Positions 10,694 to 18,390 of a stretch of 64,000 nt of DNA are shown one piece after another. Source of the DNA: Maritimibacter alkaliphilus HTCC2654 (GTDB lineage: Bacteria > Pseudomonadota > Alphaproteobacteria > Rhodobacterales > Rhodobacteraceae). Location of the stretch: NCBI RefSeq assembly GCF_000152805.1, contig NZ_CH902578.1, positions 3,459,906-3,523,905 of the forward strand, in the 5' to 3' direction. The notes beneath the pieces were generated by a model. The model saw only the letters and a program-made list of their open reading frames with translations. It was not told the origin of the DNA and ran no database searches. Within the stretch, counting starts at the first letter, position 1; every line of letters starts with the position of its first letter. The position numbers and the translations under genes were made by a program.

Positions 10694-11923
10694 ATGAACC
10701 AGCTCTCCATCTTTGATCAGGAGAAGTTCGCGGCGACGGCTGAGACCTTCATCGAAGACCTTCGGGCCTTCGATGACTTCGGCCAGCGCACAATGACTGA
10801 GACCGTGGAAGGTATCCCTTACCTGATCAACGAGTTCTGGACGGCAGGGCAACGCCAAGCTCACTCGATCCACGAGGTTTCTTACCGTGCCTGCTTCAAG
10901 GCACAGTTGCCCGAGTTCTTCATCAAGCGTCTCACTAAGCCGGGGGGCGTGGTATTCGACCCGTTCATGGGGCGGGGCACAACGCCCGTGCAGGCGGCGC
11001 TAATGGGCCGTCAGGCCTTTGGCAATGACATCAACCCGTTGTCGGTCCTACTGACCCGTCCCCGGCTGCGCCCGATCACTTTGCAGGCGGTTGCAACGGC
11101 GCTGCAAACCGTTGATTGGTCTCGGGGTGATATTGAGCGCGAAGACTTGCTCGCCTTCTACCACCCCGAAACGCTCAAGAAGCTGGAGGGCCTGCGCCTA
11201 TGGCTGGCTGAACGCGCGCCGCTTGGCAGCGAGAGCGTTGACCCGGTGGCCGACTGGATTCGGATGGTGGCGATCAATCGCCTCTCGGGTCATTCGCCGG
11301 GCTTCTTCTCTGGCCGGTCGATGCCGCCGAACCAAGCAGTGTCAGTCAAGGCACAACTCAAGATCAACGAGAAACTAGGCGTATCGCCGCCAGAGCGCGA
11401 CGTGGTTGCCGTGATACTCAAGAAGTCGAGAACGCTGCTTAAGAACGGCTGTGCCCCTAGCCAAGTGCGTTCAAGCCTTCACACCGGCGCGGCGTGGGAC
11501 TTGCGCGGCGTCGCTGATGCTTCGGTCGATCTAACTGTCACCTCACCCCCATTCCTCGACATCGTGCACTATGCCGCCGACAACTGGCTGCGCTGCTGGT
11601 TTGCAGGCATCGATCCGGAAACCGTCGCCATCGATATGCATCGCACCGAGGAGGCGTGGACCGCGATGGTGCACCGCGTCCTAGCGGAACAGGCCCGCAT
11701 CTTGCGCTCCGGTGGCTACGTCGCCTTCGAGGTGGGTGAGGTGCGTAATGGCAAGGTGCTGCTCGAGCGCCTCGTCTGGAAGGCGGCGGAGGGCTTACCG
11801 TTCAACCGGCTGGGCGTGATGGTGAACGACCAGGAGTTCACAAAAACTGCCAATTGCTGGGGCGTGGCCAACGGCGCGAAGGGCACGAATACGAACCGGA
11901 TCGTGCTCTTGCAACGTCACTAG
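10694..11923 (+). CDS. DNA methyltransferase (N4-cytosine/N6-adenine class)
   Basis: A 409-residue DNA aminomethyltransferase, presumably the modification enzyme of the restriction system next to it. The SAM-binding motif VFDPFMGRGTT is at residues 87-97 followed by NDINPLS, and the catalytic motif TSPPF is at 283-287. The SPPF form is more typical of N4-cytosine than N6-adenine enzymes. Motif I precedes motif IV by almost 190 residues, so the target-recognition region probably lies between them (alpha-like order). The ATG at 10694 has AAGG about 10 bp upstream. Its TAG shares bases with the stop of the convergent endonuclease gene. Target sequence unknown. Confidence 0.88.
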   Translation: MNQLSIFDQEKFAATAETFIEDLRAFDDFGQRTMTETVEGIPYLINEFWTAGQRQAHSIHEVSYRACFKAQLPEFFIKRLTKPGGVVFDPFMGRGTTPVQAALMGRQAFGNDINPLSVLLTRPRLRPITLQAVATALQTVDWSRGDIEREDLLAFYHPETLKKLEGLRLWLAERAPLGSESVDPVADWIRMVAINRLSGHSPGFFSGRSMPPNQAVSVKAQLKINEKLGVSPPERDVVAVILKKSRTLLKNGCAPSQVRSSLHTGAAWDLRGVADASVDLTVTSPPFLDIVHYAADNWLRCWFAGIDPETVAIDMHRTEEAWTAMVHRVLAEQARILRSGGYVAFEVGEVRNGKVLLERLVWKAAEGLPFNRLGVMVNDQEFTKTANCWGVANGAKGTNTNRIVLLQRH

Positions 11924-12516
11924 GGGGTCTGCCAGCTTGAATGATTTCCGCCCGCAAGTAGTTTGTGCGAGGTTGAAGCTTCCAGCCTGATATTCATCGG
12001 TGAAGCGGGATCGAGAAAGTCGAGTCTGAACCCCTCCACGATTGCCCCGCCATTCTGGTATAGCACCGTAGCGACAGCGTGTGCAGGCGGGTTTTCGACG
12101 ATGCCATCTTCGATGAGTCTGCGCATTTTTAGTGGCGAACTGGTCAGGACGCGTCGATTGCCGTCGTTCGGATTCCAGTCGGACGTCGCCTTGAACTCCA
12201 GAAAGTGCCGCTGCCCCTGAATTGTCAATACGGTGTCCGGGTAGCCTTTGCCGGGGGCAATTTCAATTCTGAATGCGTTTGTGAAAGCGGGCGCAATCTT
12301 GGTCAGAAATGCCGCAGCAGCCTTGTTGCCCAAAGATTGATTTGAGCCTGTGAAGTCTGGCATCTGCCAGCCGATGTAGCCTTGAGATTGAATGGCCTGA
12401 CTGATTGCCGCTTGCGCGGCGGCTGCAATGTTGGCGTCCCAAGAAGAAATTAGCGATCGAGCTTGCAGGCCTGAGTATTCCTGCAACTCCTCCAGATAGT
12501 CATCGAAACGCGGCAC
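11920..12516 (-). CDS. PD-(D/E)XK restriction endonuclease (predicted)
   Basis: A 198-residue protein with a nuclease core: Pro93-Asp94 in GYPD, a beta turn, then Glu107-Phe-Lys109 in FLEFKA, a textbook PD...ExK spacing. The N-terminal half is helical. It is convergent with the methyltransferase and shares the CTAG stop bases, so it is the likely restriction subunit. The start is a GTG at 12516 with AAGGAG at a good distance. I do not recognise a specific enzyme family or recognition sequence. Codon use is less GC-biased than the chromosome. Confidence 0.7.
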   Translation of the reverse strand: MPRFDDYLEELQEYSGLQARSLISSWDANIAAAAQAAISQAIQSQGYIGWQMPDFTGSNQSLGNKAAAAFLTKIAPAFTNAFRIEIAPGKGYPDTVLTIQGQRHFLEFKATSDWNPNDGNRRVLTSSPLKMRRLIEDGIVENPPAHAVATVLYQNGGAIVEGFRLDFLDPASPMNIRLEASTSHKLLAGGNHSSWQTP

Positions 12517-12582
12517 GGCCTGCTCCTTGATCCGTGCCAGAAATCATGGCACTTCCTCCTAGGTAGCAGGGAGAAGTGTTTG

Positions 12583-13065
12583 ATGGAAAGACGTTTTAAA
12601 CTCCGCTGGGATGAGGAAGAGCTTGCCCGCGCGTTCCGGGTGACACCCAAGGATGTCCGCGAATACCTGACTGATGGTCGGCGCGTCTCGTTCATCATCG
12701 AGCGGCGTCTAATGTGGGAGAATCCCGGCTGGAAGCTGGCCCCGTCAGAGGGCGCTGGCTATGACCTGCTCGATCCTGAGGGTGGTATGTGGGAGGTGCG
12801 TTCGATCACGCGGCAAGGTGTATACTTTAATCCAAGCAACCAAGTTGGGTCCGGTCGCGCTTTTAATGAAGAAGGTTTTCAAGCCAAACTGGCAGGCATT
12901 AAAGGCTTCATTCTCTCAGACATCGTTGGATTTCCAGAGGTAGATGTATTTGTTGTGCCTGTAGCAAACGTCCTACGCTGGCACCAAAATAGAGATCTAG
13001 GTGCTAATGCCAAAGTATCTCGGACGAAGTTCTTCAATCAACTCGCAGGGGATATTGATTTTTGA
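12583..13065 (+). CDS. hypothetical protein, possible second nuclease-like subunit of the restriction module
   Basis: A 160-residue protein divergent from the endonuclease, sharing a 66-bp promoter region with it. The ATG at 12583 follows GGGAGAAG at a usable spacing; the TTG at 12580 is a poorer choice. The N-terminal part (ELARAFRVTPKDVREYL) looks like a small helix-turn-helix. The middle GYDLLDPEGGMWEVRS has an acidic residue followed about 10 later by E-V-R, compatible with a degenerate PD-(D/E)XK core in which Lys is replaced by Arg. The C-terminus has alternating strands (VDVFVVPVANVLRW). GC content is low. Function unproven; it could be a control or accessory protein. Confidence 0.6.
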   Translation: MERRFKLRWDEEELARAFRVTPKDVREYLTDGRRVSFIIERRLMWENPGWKLAPSEGAGYDLLDPEGGMWEVRSITRQGVYFNPSNQVGSGRAFNEEGFQAKLAGIKGFILSDIVGFPEVDVFVVPVANVLRWHQNRDLGANAKVSRTKFFNQLAGDIDF

Positions 13066-13119
13066 ACTTTAGATGACCTGTTCAATGTGTCGACTGAACA
13101 ACATGAGAATACCAAAAGT

Positions 13120-13141
13120 CCGATGCGGTGTTCCGCATCGG
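13120..13141. terminator. perfect 9-bp hairpin between convergent genes
   Basis: CCGATGCGG-TGTT-CCGCATCGG. The minus-strand side continues ACTTTTGG, the plus side lacks a T run. It lies between the 160-residue gene (+) and the 119-residue gene (-) and may serve as a terminator, best for leftward transcription. Confidence 0.5.
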
Positions 13142-13175
13142 CCCTGATAGATCGCTCGATTGAAGTTGTGACGCC

Positions 13176-13535
13176 TTAGGCGCTGGTAACGGGGGTGTCG
13201 TTGGCGGCATCGCTGCCGCCAACGGGTTTCTTTTTCGCCAGTTTGGCTTCGGCGCGGGCGGCCATCTCCGCGTCAGCCTTCGCGGCTTTCAACAACCCTT
13301 CGTGAACGAGGAGCTGCAGTGCAACTAGACTGAGGGTGGGAACGAGTGCGCTGATGATCTGACTACGCAGCTTTTCATCCACATTCGGAAGAGCGGCGAG
13401 GGTCGTTTCGCCGATTTCCTTGCGGGCTGCGGCTTCTTTCTTGGCTCTTTTTGTGGCCACTTTGGCTCGTTGTCGATCGACACGCGCTTTCATACGTGCT
13501 GTCGAGGCATCATCTTTGTCGATATCTTCAAACAT
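13176..13535 (-). CDS. small charged hypothetical protein of the element
   Basis: A 119-residue protein with a strongly basic, coiled-coil-like N-terminus (MKARVDRQRAKVATKRAKK), a middle helix with hydrophobic residues and a lysine/alanine-rich C-terminus ending PVTSA. The ATG at 13535 has GGAGA upstream. It follows the relaxase remnant on the same strand, where mobilization accessory proteins are often encoded, but no family is recognised. The C-terminal codons contain an 11-bp inverted repeat. Confidence 0.6.
   Translation of the reverse strand: MFEDIDKDDASTARMKARVDRQRAKVATKRAKKEAAARKEIGETTLAALPNVDEKLRSQIISALVPTLSLVALQLLVHEGLLKAAKADAEMAARAEAKLAKKKPVGGSDAANDTPVTSA
13199..13235 (+). terminator. 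intrinsic terminator inside the 3' end of a convergent gene
   Basis: CGTTGGCGGCA-TCGC-TGCCGCCAACG is a perfect 11-bp stem with a 4-base loop, followed on the plus strand by GGTTTCTTTTT. It would stop rightward transcription from the 160-residue gene, yet it encodes the last residues of the 119-residue protein on the other strand. Confidence 0.55.
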
Positions 13536-13617
13536 CAGATGTCTCCGTGATTAAGTGTGTGAGCGATCTGGAGGGGAGTTGATGTCGTTTGAGATGGCCC
13601 CAAGATAATAAATGCTA

Positions 13618-14963
13618 TCACTCGTCGATTTCCTTGCCGCCTTTGCGCGAAGTCTCCGATTTCATGATTGTTTTCGCTGTCAGCTTTGCGTCCGCGAAGT
13701 CGTTCGCCTCGCCCCGGACCCGTTTTTCGATGATCGGCAGAGAAATGCGCGGGACAGCTGCATGCATCGCGTGCAGGAAGGCTTCGGCTTTTCGCGCCAG
13801 GCGTTCCGCGGCTGCCATCCGCTTGGCAGTCTCGTTCTCCGCAGTCCGTTTCGTAGAGGTGACAGAGACGCGAACACGCGCCCCAGTTTGCGGCGAATGC
13901 GCGCCGTCAGAGGCGCCTCGTCTTCTTTCGCCTCTCCGACTGTGCCCTGTGATGCGGCCACGTCGAGAAGGGTTTCGACCTGATTGTTGACGGCCTCTCG
14001 TTCATCCAACCGCGCGGCTTTCGCGTCTGCTGTCACCTGAGCCTTGCGAAAGGCAGATTCGCTTTCGGCGGTGGCGCGTTCCCGGGTCTCTATTTCTGCT
14101 TCGCGCTGCCGTTGCGCGGCCTCACGTCCGGCGAGCGCATGTTCGCGCTCCTTGAGGTCTTTCGCCCGTTTTCGAAGCTGTGCCGCTTCGGCTTCGCGCC
14201 AGACGTGACCGCATTGGTTCTCTCGATACTCGGGCTGGTCCCTGCCGCCTTCTTCGGCCCGGCGCCGCTCCTCTGACCGCCGCTGGCCGCGAGCCAAATT
14301 GAGAGGCGCAAAGTTTTCCGCGATATCGGTTTGTGCGTCTTCGTAGCTCTTGAGCAGCTCGTAGGCTGATGGCACCAGAAGGTGCTGCCAACCGCGCCGT
14401 TTCGAGGTCTTTTCAGCCCAAGGGGCGATCATCGCGTGGATATGGGGCGCGGTTTCGTCGAAATCCGCCCGCGCCGTTATCACCGCGTCGCCGAAGCGCT
14501 CCTTCAGCTACGCGATCGAAGTTTCGACGAAGGCGTCTTCCCTTGCCGACCGCGCCGCGTTGATGAGCAGCGAAGGGTCGTCGAACGCGTTGAACCACTC
14601 TTTGTTCGCGGTGATGATGACCTCGCGGAGCGGACCTTGTTTCGACGCCTTCCACGGATCCTGAGGCCCGCCATCGGCGCGGTCTGCCCAGTCTTTTTTG
14701 CGGCCGAGCGCCTCCAAGGCTTCCAGCTCTTCAGCGAAGTTCGACAGTCGTGCGAGTTCATACCTCTCATTGAACCGTTCGCGCCAATCGGGTTCGCCGA
14801 TCAGGTTTAGACGGTTCGCCATCGCCATGCCCGACTCGCAGTGCTTCGATCCTCGCCCCTTGCGCTCCTCGTGCAAGGCGTAGCCCGCGATGTCGTGGGG
14901 AAACATCGGCTTGAAGCGCAGCACGATGGGAAACTGGCGTTCGGAATTGGCGGGCTGTGCCAT
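13618..14963 (-). pseudogene. MobV/Pre-type plasmid mobilization relaxase, interrupted
   Basis: Reads as one relaxase of about 450 residues broken twice. The first part (14963-14511, MAQPANSERQF...) has its own AGGAGG site and ends at an amber codon TAG at 14510-14508. The same frame continues without a gap into DAVITARADFDETAPHIH, where DETAPHIH carries the HxH metal site of MobV-type proteins. A charged coiled coil (EREHALAGREAAQRQREAE) follows. Near 13855-13870 the coding pattern shifts by one base: the natural-looking C-terminus (KRMAAAERLARKAEAFLHA ... GGKEIDE) lies in the next frame and stops at 13618. Unless stop and shift are bypassed, no full relaxase is made. Confidence 0.72.
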
Positions 14964-14968
14964 GAGGG

Positions 14969-15042
14969 CCTCCTGATCTGGTCGATCAGGAGGTCGGTTC
15001 GTTTCCTCGAAGAGAGAAACGGACGCCTCCGCAGGTCTGCGG
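14969..15042. repeat. cluster of three inverted repeats upstream of the relaxase
   Basis: CCTCCTGATC-TGGTC-GATCAGGAGG (14969-14993) is a perfect 10-bp stem that includes the relaxase ribosome-binding site. CGTTTC...GAAACG spans 15000-15021 and CCGCAG-GT-CTGCGG spans 15029-15042. The cluster could be oriT, an operator, or an RNA hairpin masking the ribosome site. Confidence 0.5.
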
Positions 15043-15201
15043 GGGATCTACTCACTAGCAAAGTGACAGACGGCCCTTCGGTTCTTTCTGTCATTTTCGT
15101 TCGGCAGGGGAAACCCCTGCACCCCGGCACGGCTTGCGCGGCGCTCGAGATGCGCTCCGCCTCTCGAACTCTCCCGGAGCCTCCAGCCGGGCCAAGGGTC
15201 A

Positions 15202-15259
15202 TCGTTCCGCACTCCCCCTTGGATCCCCCTGCGCCCGCGGGAGCGTCGTTCCGCACTCC
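15202..15259. repeat. 14-bp direct repeat in the element's non-coding region
   Basis: TCGTTCCGCACTCC occurs at 15202-15215 and again at 15246-15259, 44 bp apart start to start, in a C-rich stretch. Role unknown; possibly protein-binding sites of the transfer origin. Confidence 0.5.
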
Positions 15260-15455
15260 TCCCCCGAACCCCCACCTGCTCGCGTTCCCCACGCGGGGTC
15301 GAGAGGCTTTCCCCCTCTCGACGCTCTCTCCCTGTGCGCTTGAGGCGCGAGGCGGGCGCAGTCGCGCGCGGCCCTGTCGTGACGCGCGCGCGGCTGACCC
15401 GCTTGGAGTTTAGGGCAGATGGGCGTGCGTCTTCTTTCAACGATTGGAGACGACA

Positions 15456-15944
15456 ATGCTCGACAATACCACCCAAAAACCGAAGCCAGTGAAACACTGG
15501 CAGACGGTGCTTCAGCCGGGGCACATCGTGATGTTCCGGTTTCCGGTGCGCCTGACCGATGACCCGCCGAAGATCCGACCGTGCCTTGTCCTCGACGTGG
15601 TCCGTCGCGGCGGCGAACACTTCGCGGTGCTCGCCTATAACACCAAGGTACAGACGAACGCCAACTGCGGTCATGAAGTCGCGGTCAGTGGCGAGACCCT
15701 GTTGAAAGTGCTGAAGCAGCGCAAGTCCACGCGCTTCGTCGGCGCGCGGCGGATCACCGTTTCGCTCGATCACCACGGCTTCGCATGCAATCGCGATGGG
15801 ACACCGATCCTCAGCGAATTGGTCGGCACCTCCGTCGATCGGATGCTCGCGGTCCGGGCCCACATCAACGCGATCGCGGACATCAAGAGGGAACGCGACG
15901 CCAAAACCGGTCGCCGGAAACCGAAGCAACTCTCCCTGTTCTGA
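15456..15944 (+). CDS. PemK/MazF-like protein
   Basis: A 162-residue protein. Residues about 19-50 contain the signature of the PemK/MazF (CcdB-like SH3) fold: QPGHIVMFRFP, then KIRPCLVLDV. In that family the fold is usually an mRNA interferase toxin. The C-terminal part (RRITVSLDHHGFA, then a basic tail) is longer than typical MazF. The ATG at 15456 has GGAG at a good spacing; the TTG at 15444 is less likely. No obvious antitoxin gene precedes it; a small helical protein follows. Toxin activity is inference. Confidence 0.5.
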   Translation: MLDNTTQKPKPVKHWQTVLQPGHIVMFRFPVRLTDDPPKIRPCLVLDVVRRGGEHFAVLAYNTKVQTNANCGHEVAVSGETLLKVLKQRKSTRFVGARRITVSLDHHGFACNRDGTPILSELVGTSVDRMLAVRAHINAIADIKRERDAKTGRRKPKQLSLF

Positions 15945-16021
15945 AGCTCACCCACTCGACCCGGCCCCTGTTCACGAGGGCCGGGATCGACCGGCTGCCT
16001 TCTGAAAGCAAAGGAACCAGA

Positions 16022-16417
16022 ATGAACACTCAGAAACACAAAATCGAATTCCACTACGAACCACCCGTTCGCGAGGTCGACAACCTCGAAGCGATGATCG
16101 CCGACGCAGCACGAGATGCCCGCGATGGTCTGCGTGGCCTGCATGCACTCAGCTCACGGGCGATCCGCGACAATGAGCTGAACATCAAAACGCTGACCGA
16201 CATCATCGAGCAAAAGCGCATCCTGACCGACCAGTTCCGTCACACGATCCGGCTGATCCTCGCCAATATCGCGCAATCGCATCCCGAGACCGACGAAGAT
16301 CCGGTCGCGGACACCGTGCGCCGAGATCTGCTCAGCGCGAGCTACCTCTCGCAGCGCGTCAGCGATCTGATCGAAGCCGAACAAATGATCGGGAAGAAGC
16401 GCCAGTCACGCAACTGA
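16022..16417 (+). CDS. hypothetical helical protein downstream of the PemK-like gene
   Basis: A 131-residue, mostly alpha-helical soluble protein (AMIADAARDARDGLRGLHAL, DIIEQKRILTDQFRHTIRLI). The ATG at 16022 follows AAAGGAACCAG. It is 77 bp after the PemK-like gene on the same strand and probably co-transcribed. It has no recognised domain, and an antitoxin role cannot be claimed. Confidence 0.6.
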   Translation: MNTQKHKIEFHYEPPVREVDNLEAMIADAARDARDGLRGLHALSSRAIRDNELNIKTLTDIIEQKRILTDQFRHTIRLILANIAQSHPETDEDPVADTVRRDLLSASYLSQRVSDLIEAEQMIGKKRQSRN

Positions 16418-16587
16418 CCGATCCAAAGAAACGCGGCTGTCTTTCCGCGTCAGGACGCGTCGGCACCATCCTTTCTGCTCCCCCAGCCGGTGCGTCCGAA
16501 CTTTTCTCCAAAAATTTTTTCACTCTGAGAAACGTTCCACCCATCTCCTGTCCAGTTGTGAGCCACATGGACGAAGGAGAACAAGAA

Positions 16588-16770
16588 ATGTCACGCGTTA
16601 CTTTGCAAGCCGCCAACCAAAATCCGGGCGGAGAAACGAACCTTGAGACCAACCTACTGGGGTTGATTGAACTGCTCGCGCAGGCGCAGGTGCGCGCCGA
16701 GACGCGCCCTTCCAGCGCATACGGTCGCGTGGCTGCTAACGACAACACCCCAATTTACAAGAAAGGCTGA
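16588..16770 (+). CDS. small hypothetical protein before the recombinase
   Basis: A 60-residue protein starting MSRVTLQAANQN at an ATG preceded by AAGGAGAACAAGA. It ends 3 bp before the recombinase start, so the two form an operon. It has one amphipathic helix (LETNLLGLIELLAQAQ) and a polar tail. It could be a small directionality or control factor by position only. Confidence 0.5.
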   Translation: MSRVTLQAANQNPGGETNLETNLLGLIELLAQAQVRAETRPSSAYGRVAANDNTPIYKKG

Positions 16771-16773
16771 ACC

Positions 16774-18390
16774 ATGACCAAGCGCGCTGTCATTTACGCC
16801 CGCTATTCGACTGGCAAGCAAAAGCAGACGTCCATCGCTGATCAGGTGGCGATGTGCGAGCGTCATTGCGAAAACGCCGGCTGGGAAGTTGTTGGGGTGT
16901 TTAGCGACAGCGAGAAGACTGGCAAACGCACCAAGCGGCCTGGACTTCAGGAAATGATTGAGATGTTGCGCTGCCGCAAAGCCGACGTCGTTCTTATCGA
17001 AGCCGTCGACCGCTTGCACCGCTCCGTGGTCAATGCACTGTCCTACTTCGAGATTACTACCTTCCGAGGGATCGAGCTTTACTCAGTCTCTGAAGGGCAA
17101 CAGGACTTTATCAAGCTCCTGTTCAATGCCCTTGGCGCTCAGTATTATTCGGATAGCGTCGCGGTTCACACGCGACGCGCTCTCGAGTCCCTCGTGCGTA
17201 AACAAGGACGAACGCACGGAATGGCCTTCGGCTATCGCAAAAAAGACGGCGAGACAGGTCTAAACCGCGAGCCGGACCCTGAAACCGCTTGGATCGTGAC
17301 GCGCATTTTTGAAGAAACCGCCGCAGGCCATTCGGCCGAACAGATTGCCCAGCGGCTCAATCAGGAAGGCATCCCAGCGCCAAAGGGTGGGGATTGGTAT
17401 ACATCGACCTTGCGCGGAAACAAGCAGCGCGGCGATGGCATCCTGCGCAATCGAATCTACATTGGCGAGGTCACCTACGGCGCTACGAAGTCCAGCTTCG
17501 ATCCCGAAACTGGCAAGAAATGGGTGGAAGCGACGCCGGACCAAGCGACCACCCTTCAGGTTGAGGATCTGCGGATCATTCCGCAGCCGCTCTGGGACGC
17601 AGCCCACACTCAACTCGAAGCCACCGCTCGTCAGGTCGAGACCATTGGAAATGCTTCAGCCGCGCATCGCACCAAATATCTCTTGTCCGGGCTCTTGGTT
17701 TGCGGCTGTTGCGGTCGCCCTTTCACAATGCAAGCTCAAGGGAAATATTATTGCCGGAACAAGAAGCTCTGTGGCAATCGGACTCCGGTTTTGCGGGAAG
17801 CAATTGAACAGCGTGTGTTCGCTAGCCTGCGCGACCTCTTCCTGACTCCGGAACTCGAAGCAAAGTTCGACGCAACGATCGCTGCTGAACGTCGGAAAAT
17901 GGCGTCCGCATCTGGATCGAACGAGCTTCGAACACTCATCCGTCGCAAAGCCGAAGCAGAAAAGGCCATCACGCAGATCCTGCGCGCGATCGAAAGCGGC
18001 ACGACATTCAAAAGCCTCCTTGAGCGAGCCCAATCCCTTGAGGACGAGATCGCCAGACTCGAACTCCAGATCAACAAGCTGGAGGCAGTGCGGCGCAGTG
18101 CTGAAGCTATGCCAACCCGAGCAGCACCCGTTTACGCCGCCGCTATAGAACGGATGGAGACGCTACTGGCCGATCCTGATTTTGTGCACCAGGCGAGTGG
18201 TCATTTGGCTCAACTGATCCGAAGTATCAGGCTCACGCCGGATCATACAGCGCAAGACGGAATGTCTGCCGAGGTTCATATGGACCTCGGCAGTTGGGTT
18301 TTGGGGGCCGGATATTCAGCAGAGATCGCCGCCCGGTTCTCAAACAATCCGCAAATGACGATTGAGGTGGGGGCAGCGCCCCCCACTTGA
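16774..18390 (+). CDS. serine recombinase (large serine integrase type)
   Basis: A 538-residue recombinase likely to integrate and excise the element. The N-terminal resolvase domain contains YARYST with the nucleophile Ser12, plus EAVDRLHRS. A recombinase domain follows (FGYRKKDGETG ... ILRNRIYIGEVTYG), then a zinc ribbon (CGCCGRPF ... YYCRNKKLCGN) and a coiled coil at about residues 370-450. This matches large serine integrases, which use short asymmetric sites. Its last codons (VGAAPPT) are encoded by a copy of the GTGGGGGCAGCGCC palindrome, and it ends next to the right attachment repeat. Confidence 0.92.
   Translation: MTKRAVIYARYSTGKQKQTSIADQVAMCERHCENAGWEVVGVFSDSEKTGKRTKRPGLQEMIEMLRCRKADVVLIEAVDRLHRSVVNALSYFEITTFRGIELYSVSEGQQDFIKLLFNALGAQYYSDSVAVHTRRALESLVRKQGRTHGMAFGYRKKDGETGLNREPDPETAWIVTRIFEETAAGHSAEQIAQRLNQEGIPAPKGGDWYTSTLRGNKQRGDGILRNRIYIGEVTYGATKSSFDPETGKKWVEATPDQATTLQVEDLRIIPQPLWDAAHTQLEATARQVETIGNASAAHRTKYLLSGLLVCGCCGRPFTMQAQGKYYCRNKKLCGNRTPVLREAIEQRVFASLRDLFLTPELEAKFDATIAAERRKMASASGSNELRTLIRRKAEAEKAITQILRAIESGTTFKSLLERAQSLEDEIARLELQINKLEAVRRSAEAMPTRAAPVYAAAIERMETLLADPDFVHQASGHLAQLIRSIRLTPDHTAQDGMSAEVHMDLGSWVLGAGYSAEIAARFSNNPQMTIEVGAAPPT

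Larger units (their letters stand above)
14964..15455. other. non-coding segment of the element, candidate oriT and divergent promoters
   Basis: About 490 bp between the relaxase remnant (-) and the PemK-like gene (+) with no credible gene; several overlapping frames here are GC-rich artefacts. It contains three inverted repeats at 14969-15042, two more at 15064-15092 (TGACAGA/TCTGTCA) and 15104-15120 (GCAGGGG-AAA-CCCCTGC), and a 14-bp direct repeat. This fits an origin of transfer beside its relaxase gene. Confidence 0.5.

Noticed and set aside
15048-15929. 293-codon leftward frame over the candidate oriT and PemK-like gene
   Set aside because: It is antisense to the PemK-like gene, and its remainder is GC-rich repeats.
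18367-18386. Right attachment site at the first palindrome copy
   Set aside because: This copy lacks the preceding GGGGT shared with the left end; the copy at 18395-18408 matches the left end over 14 bp.
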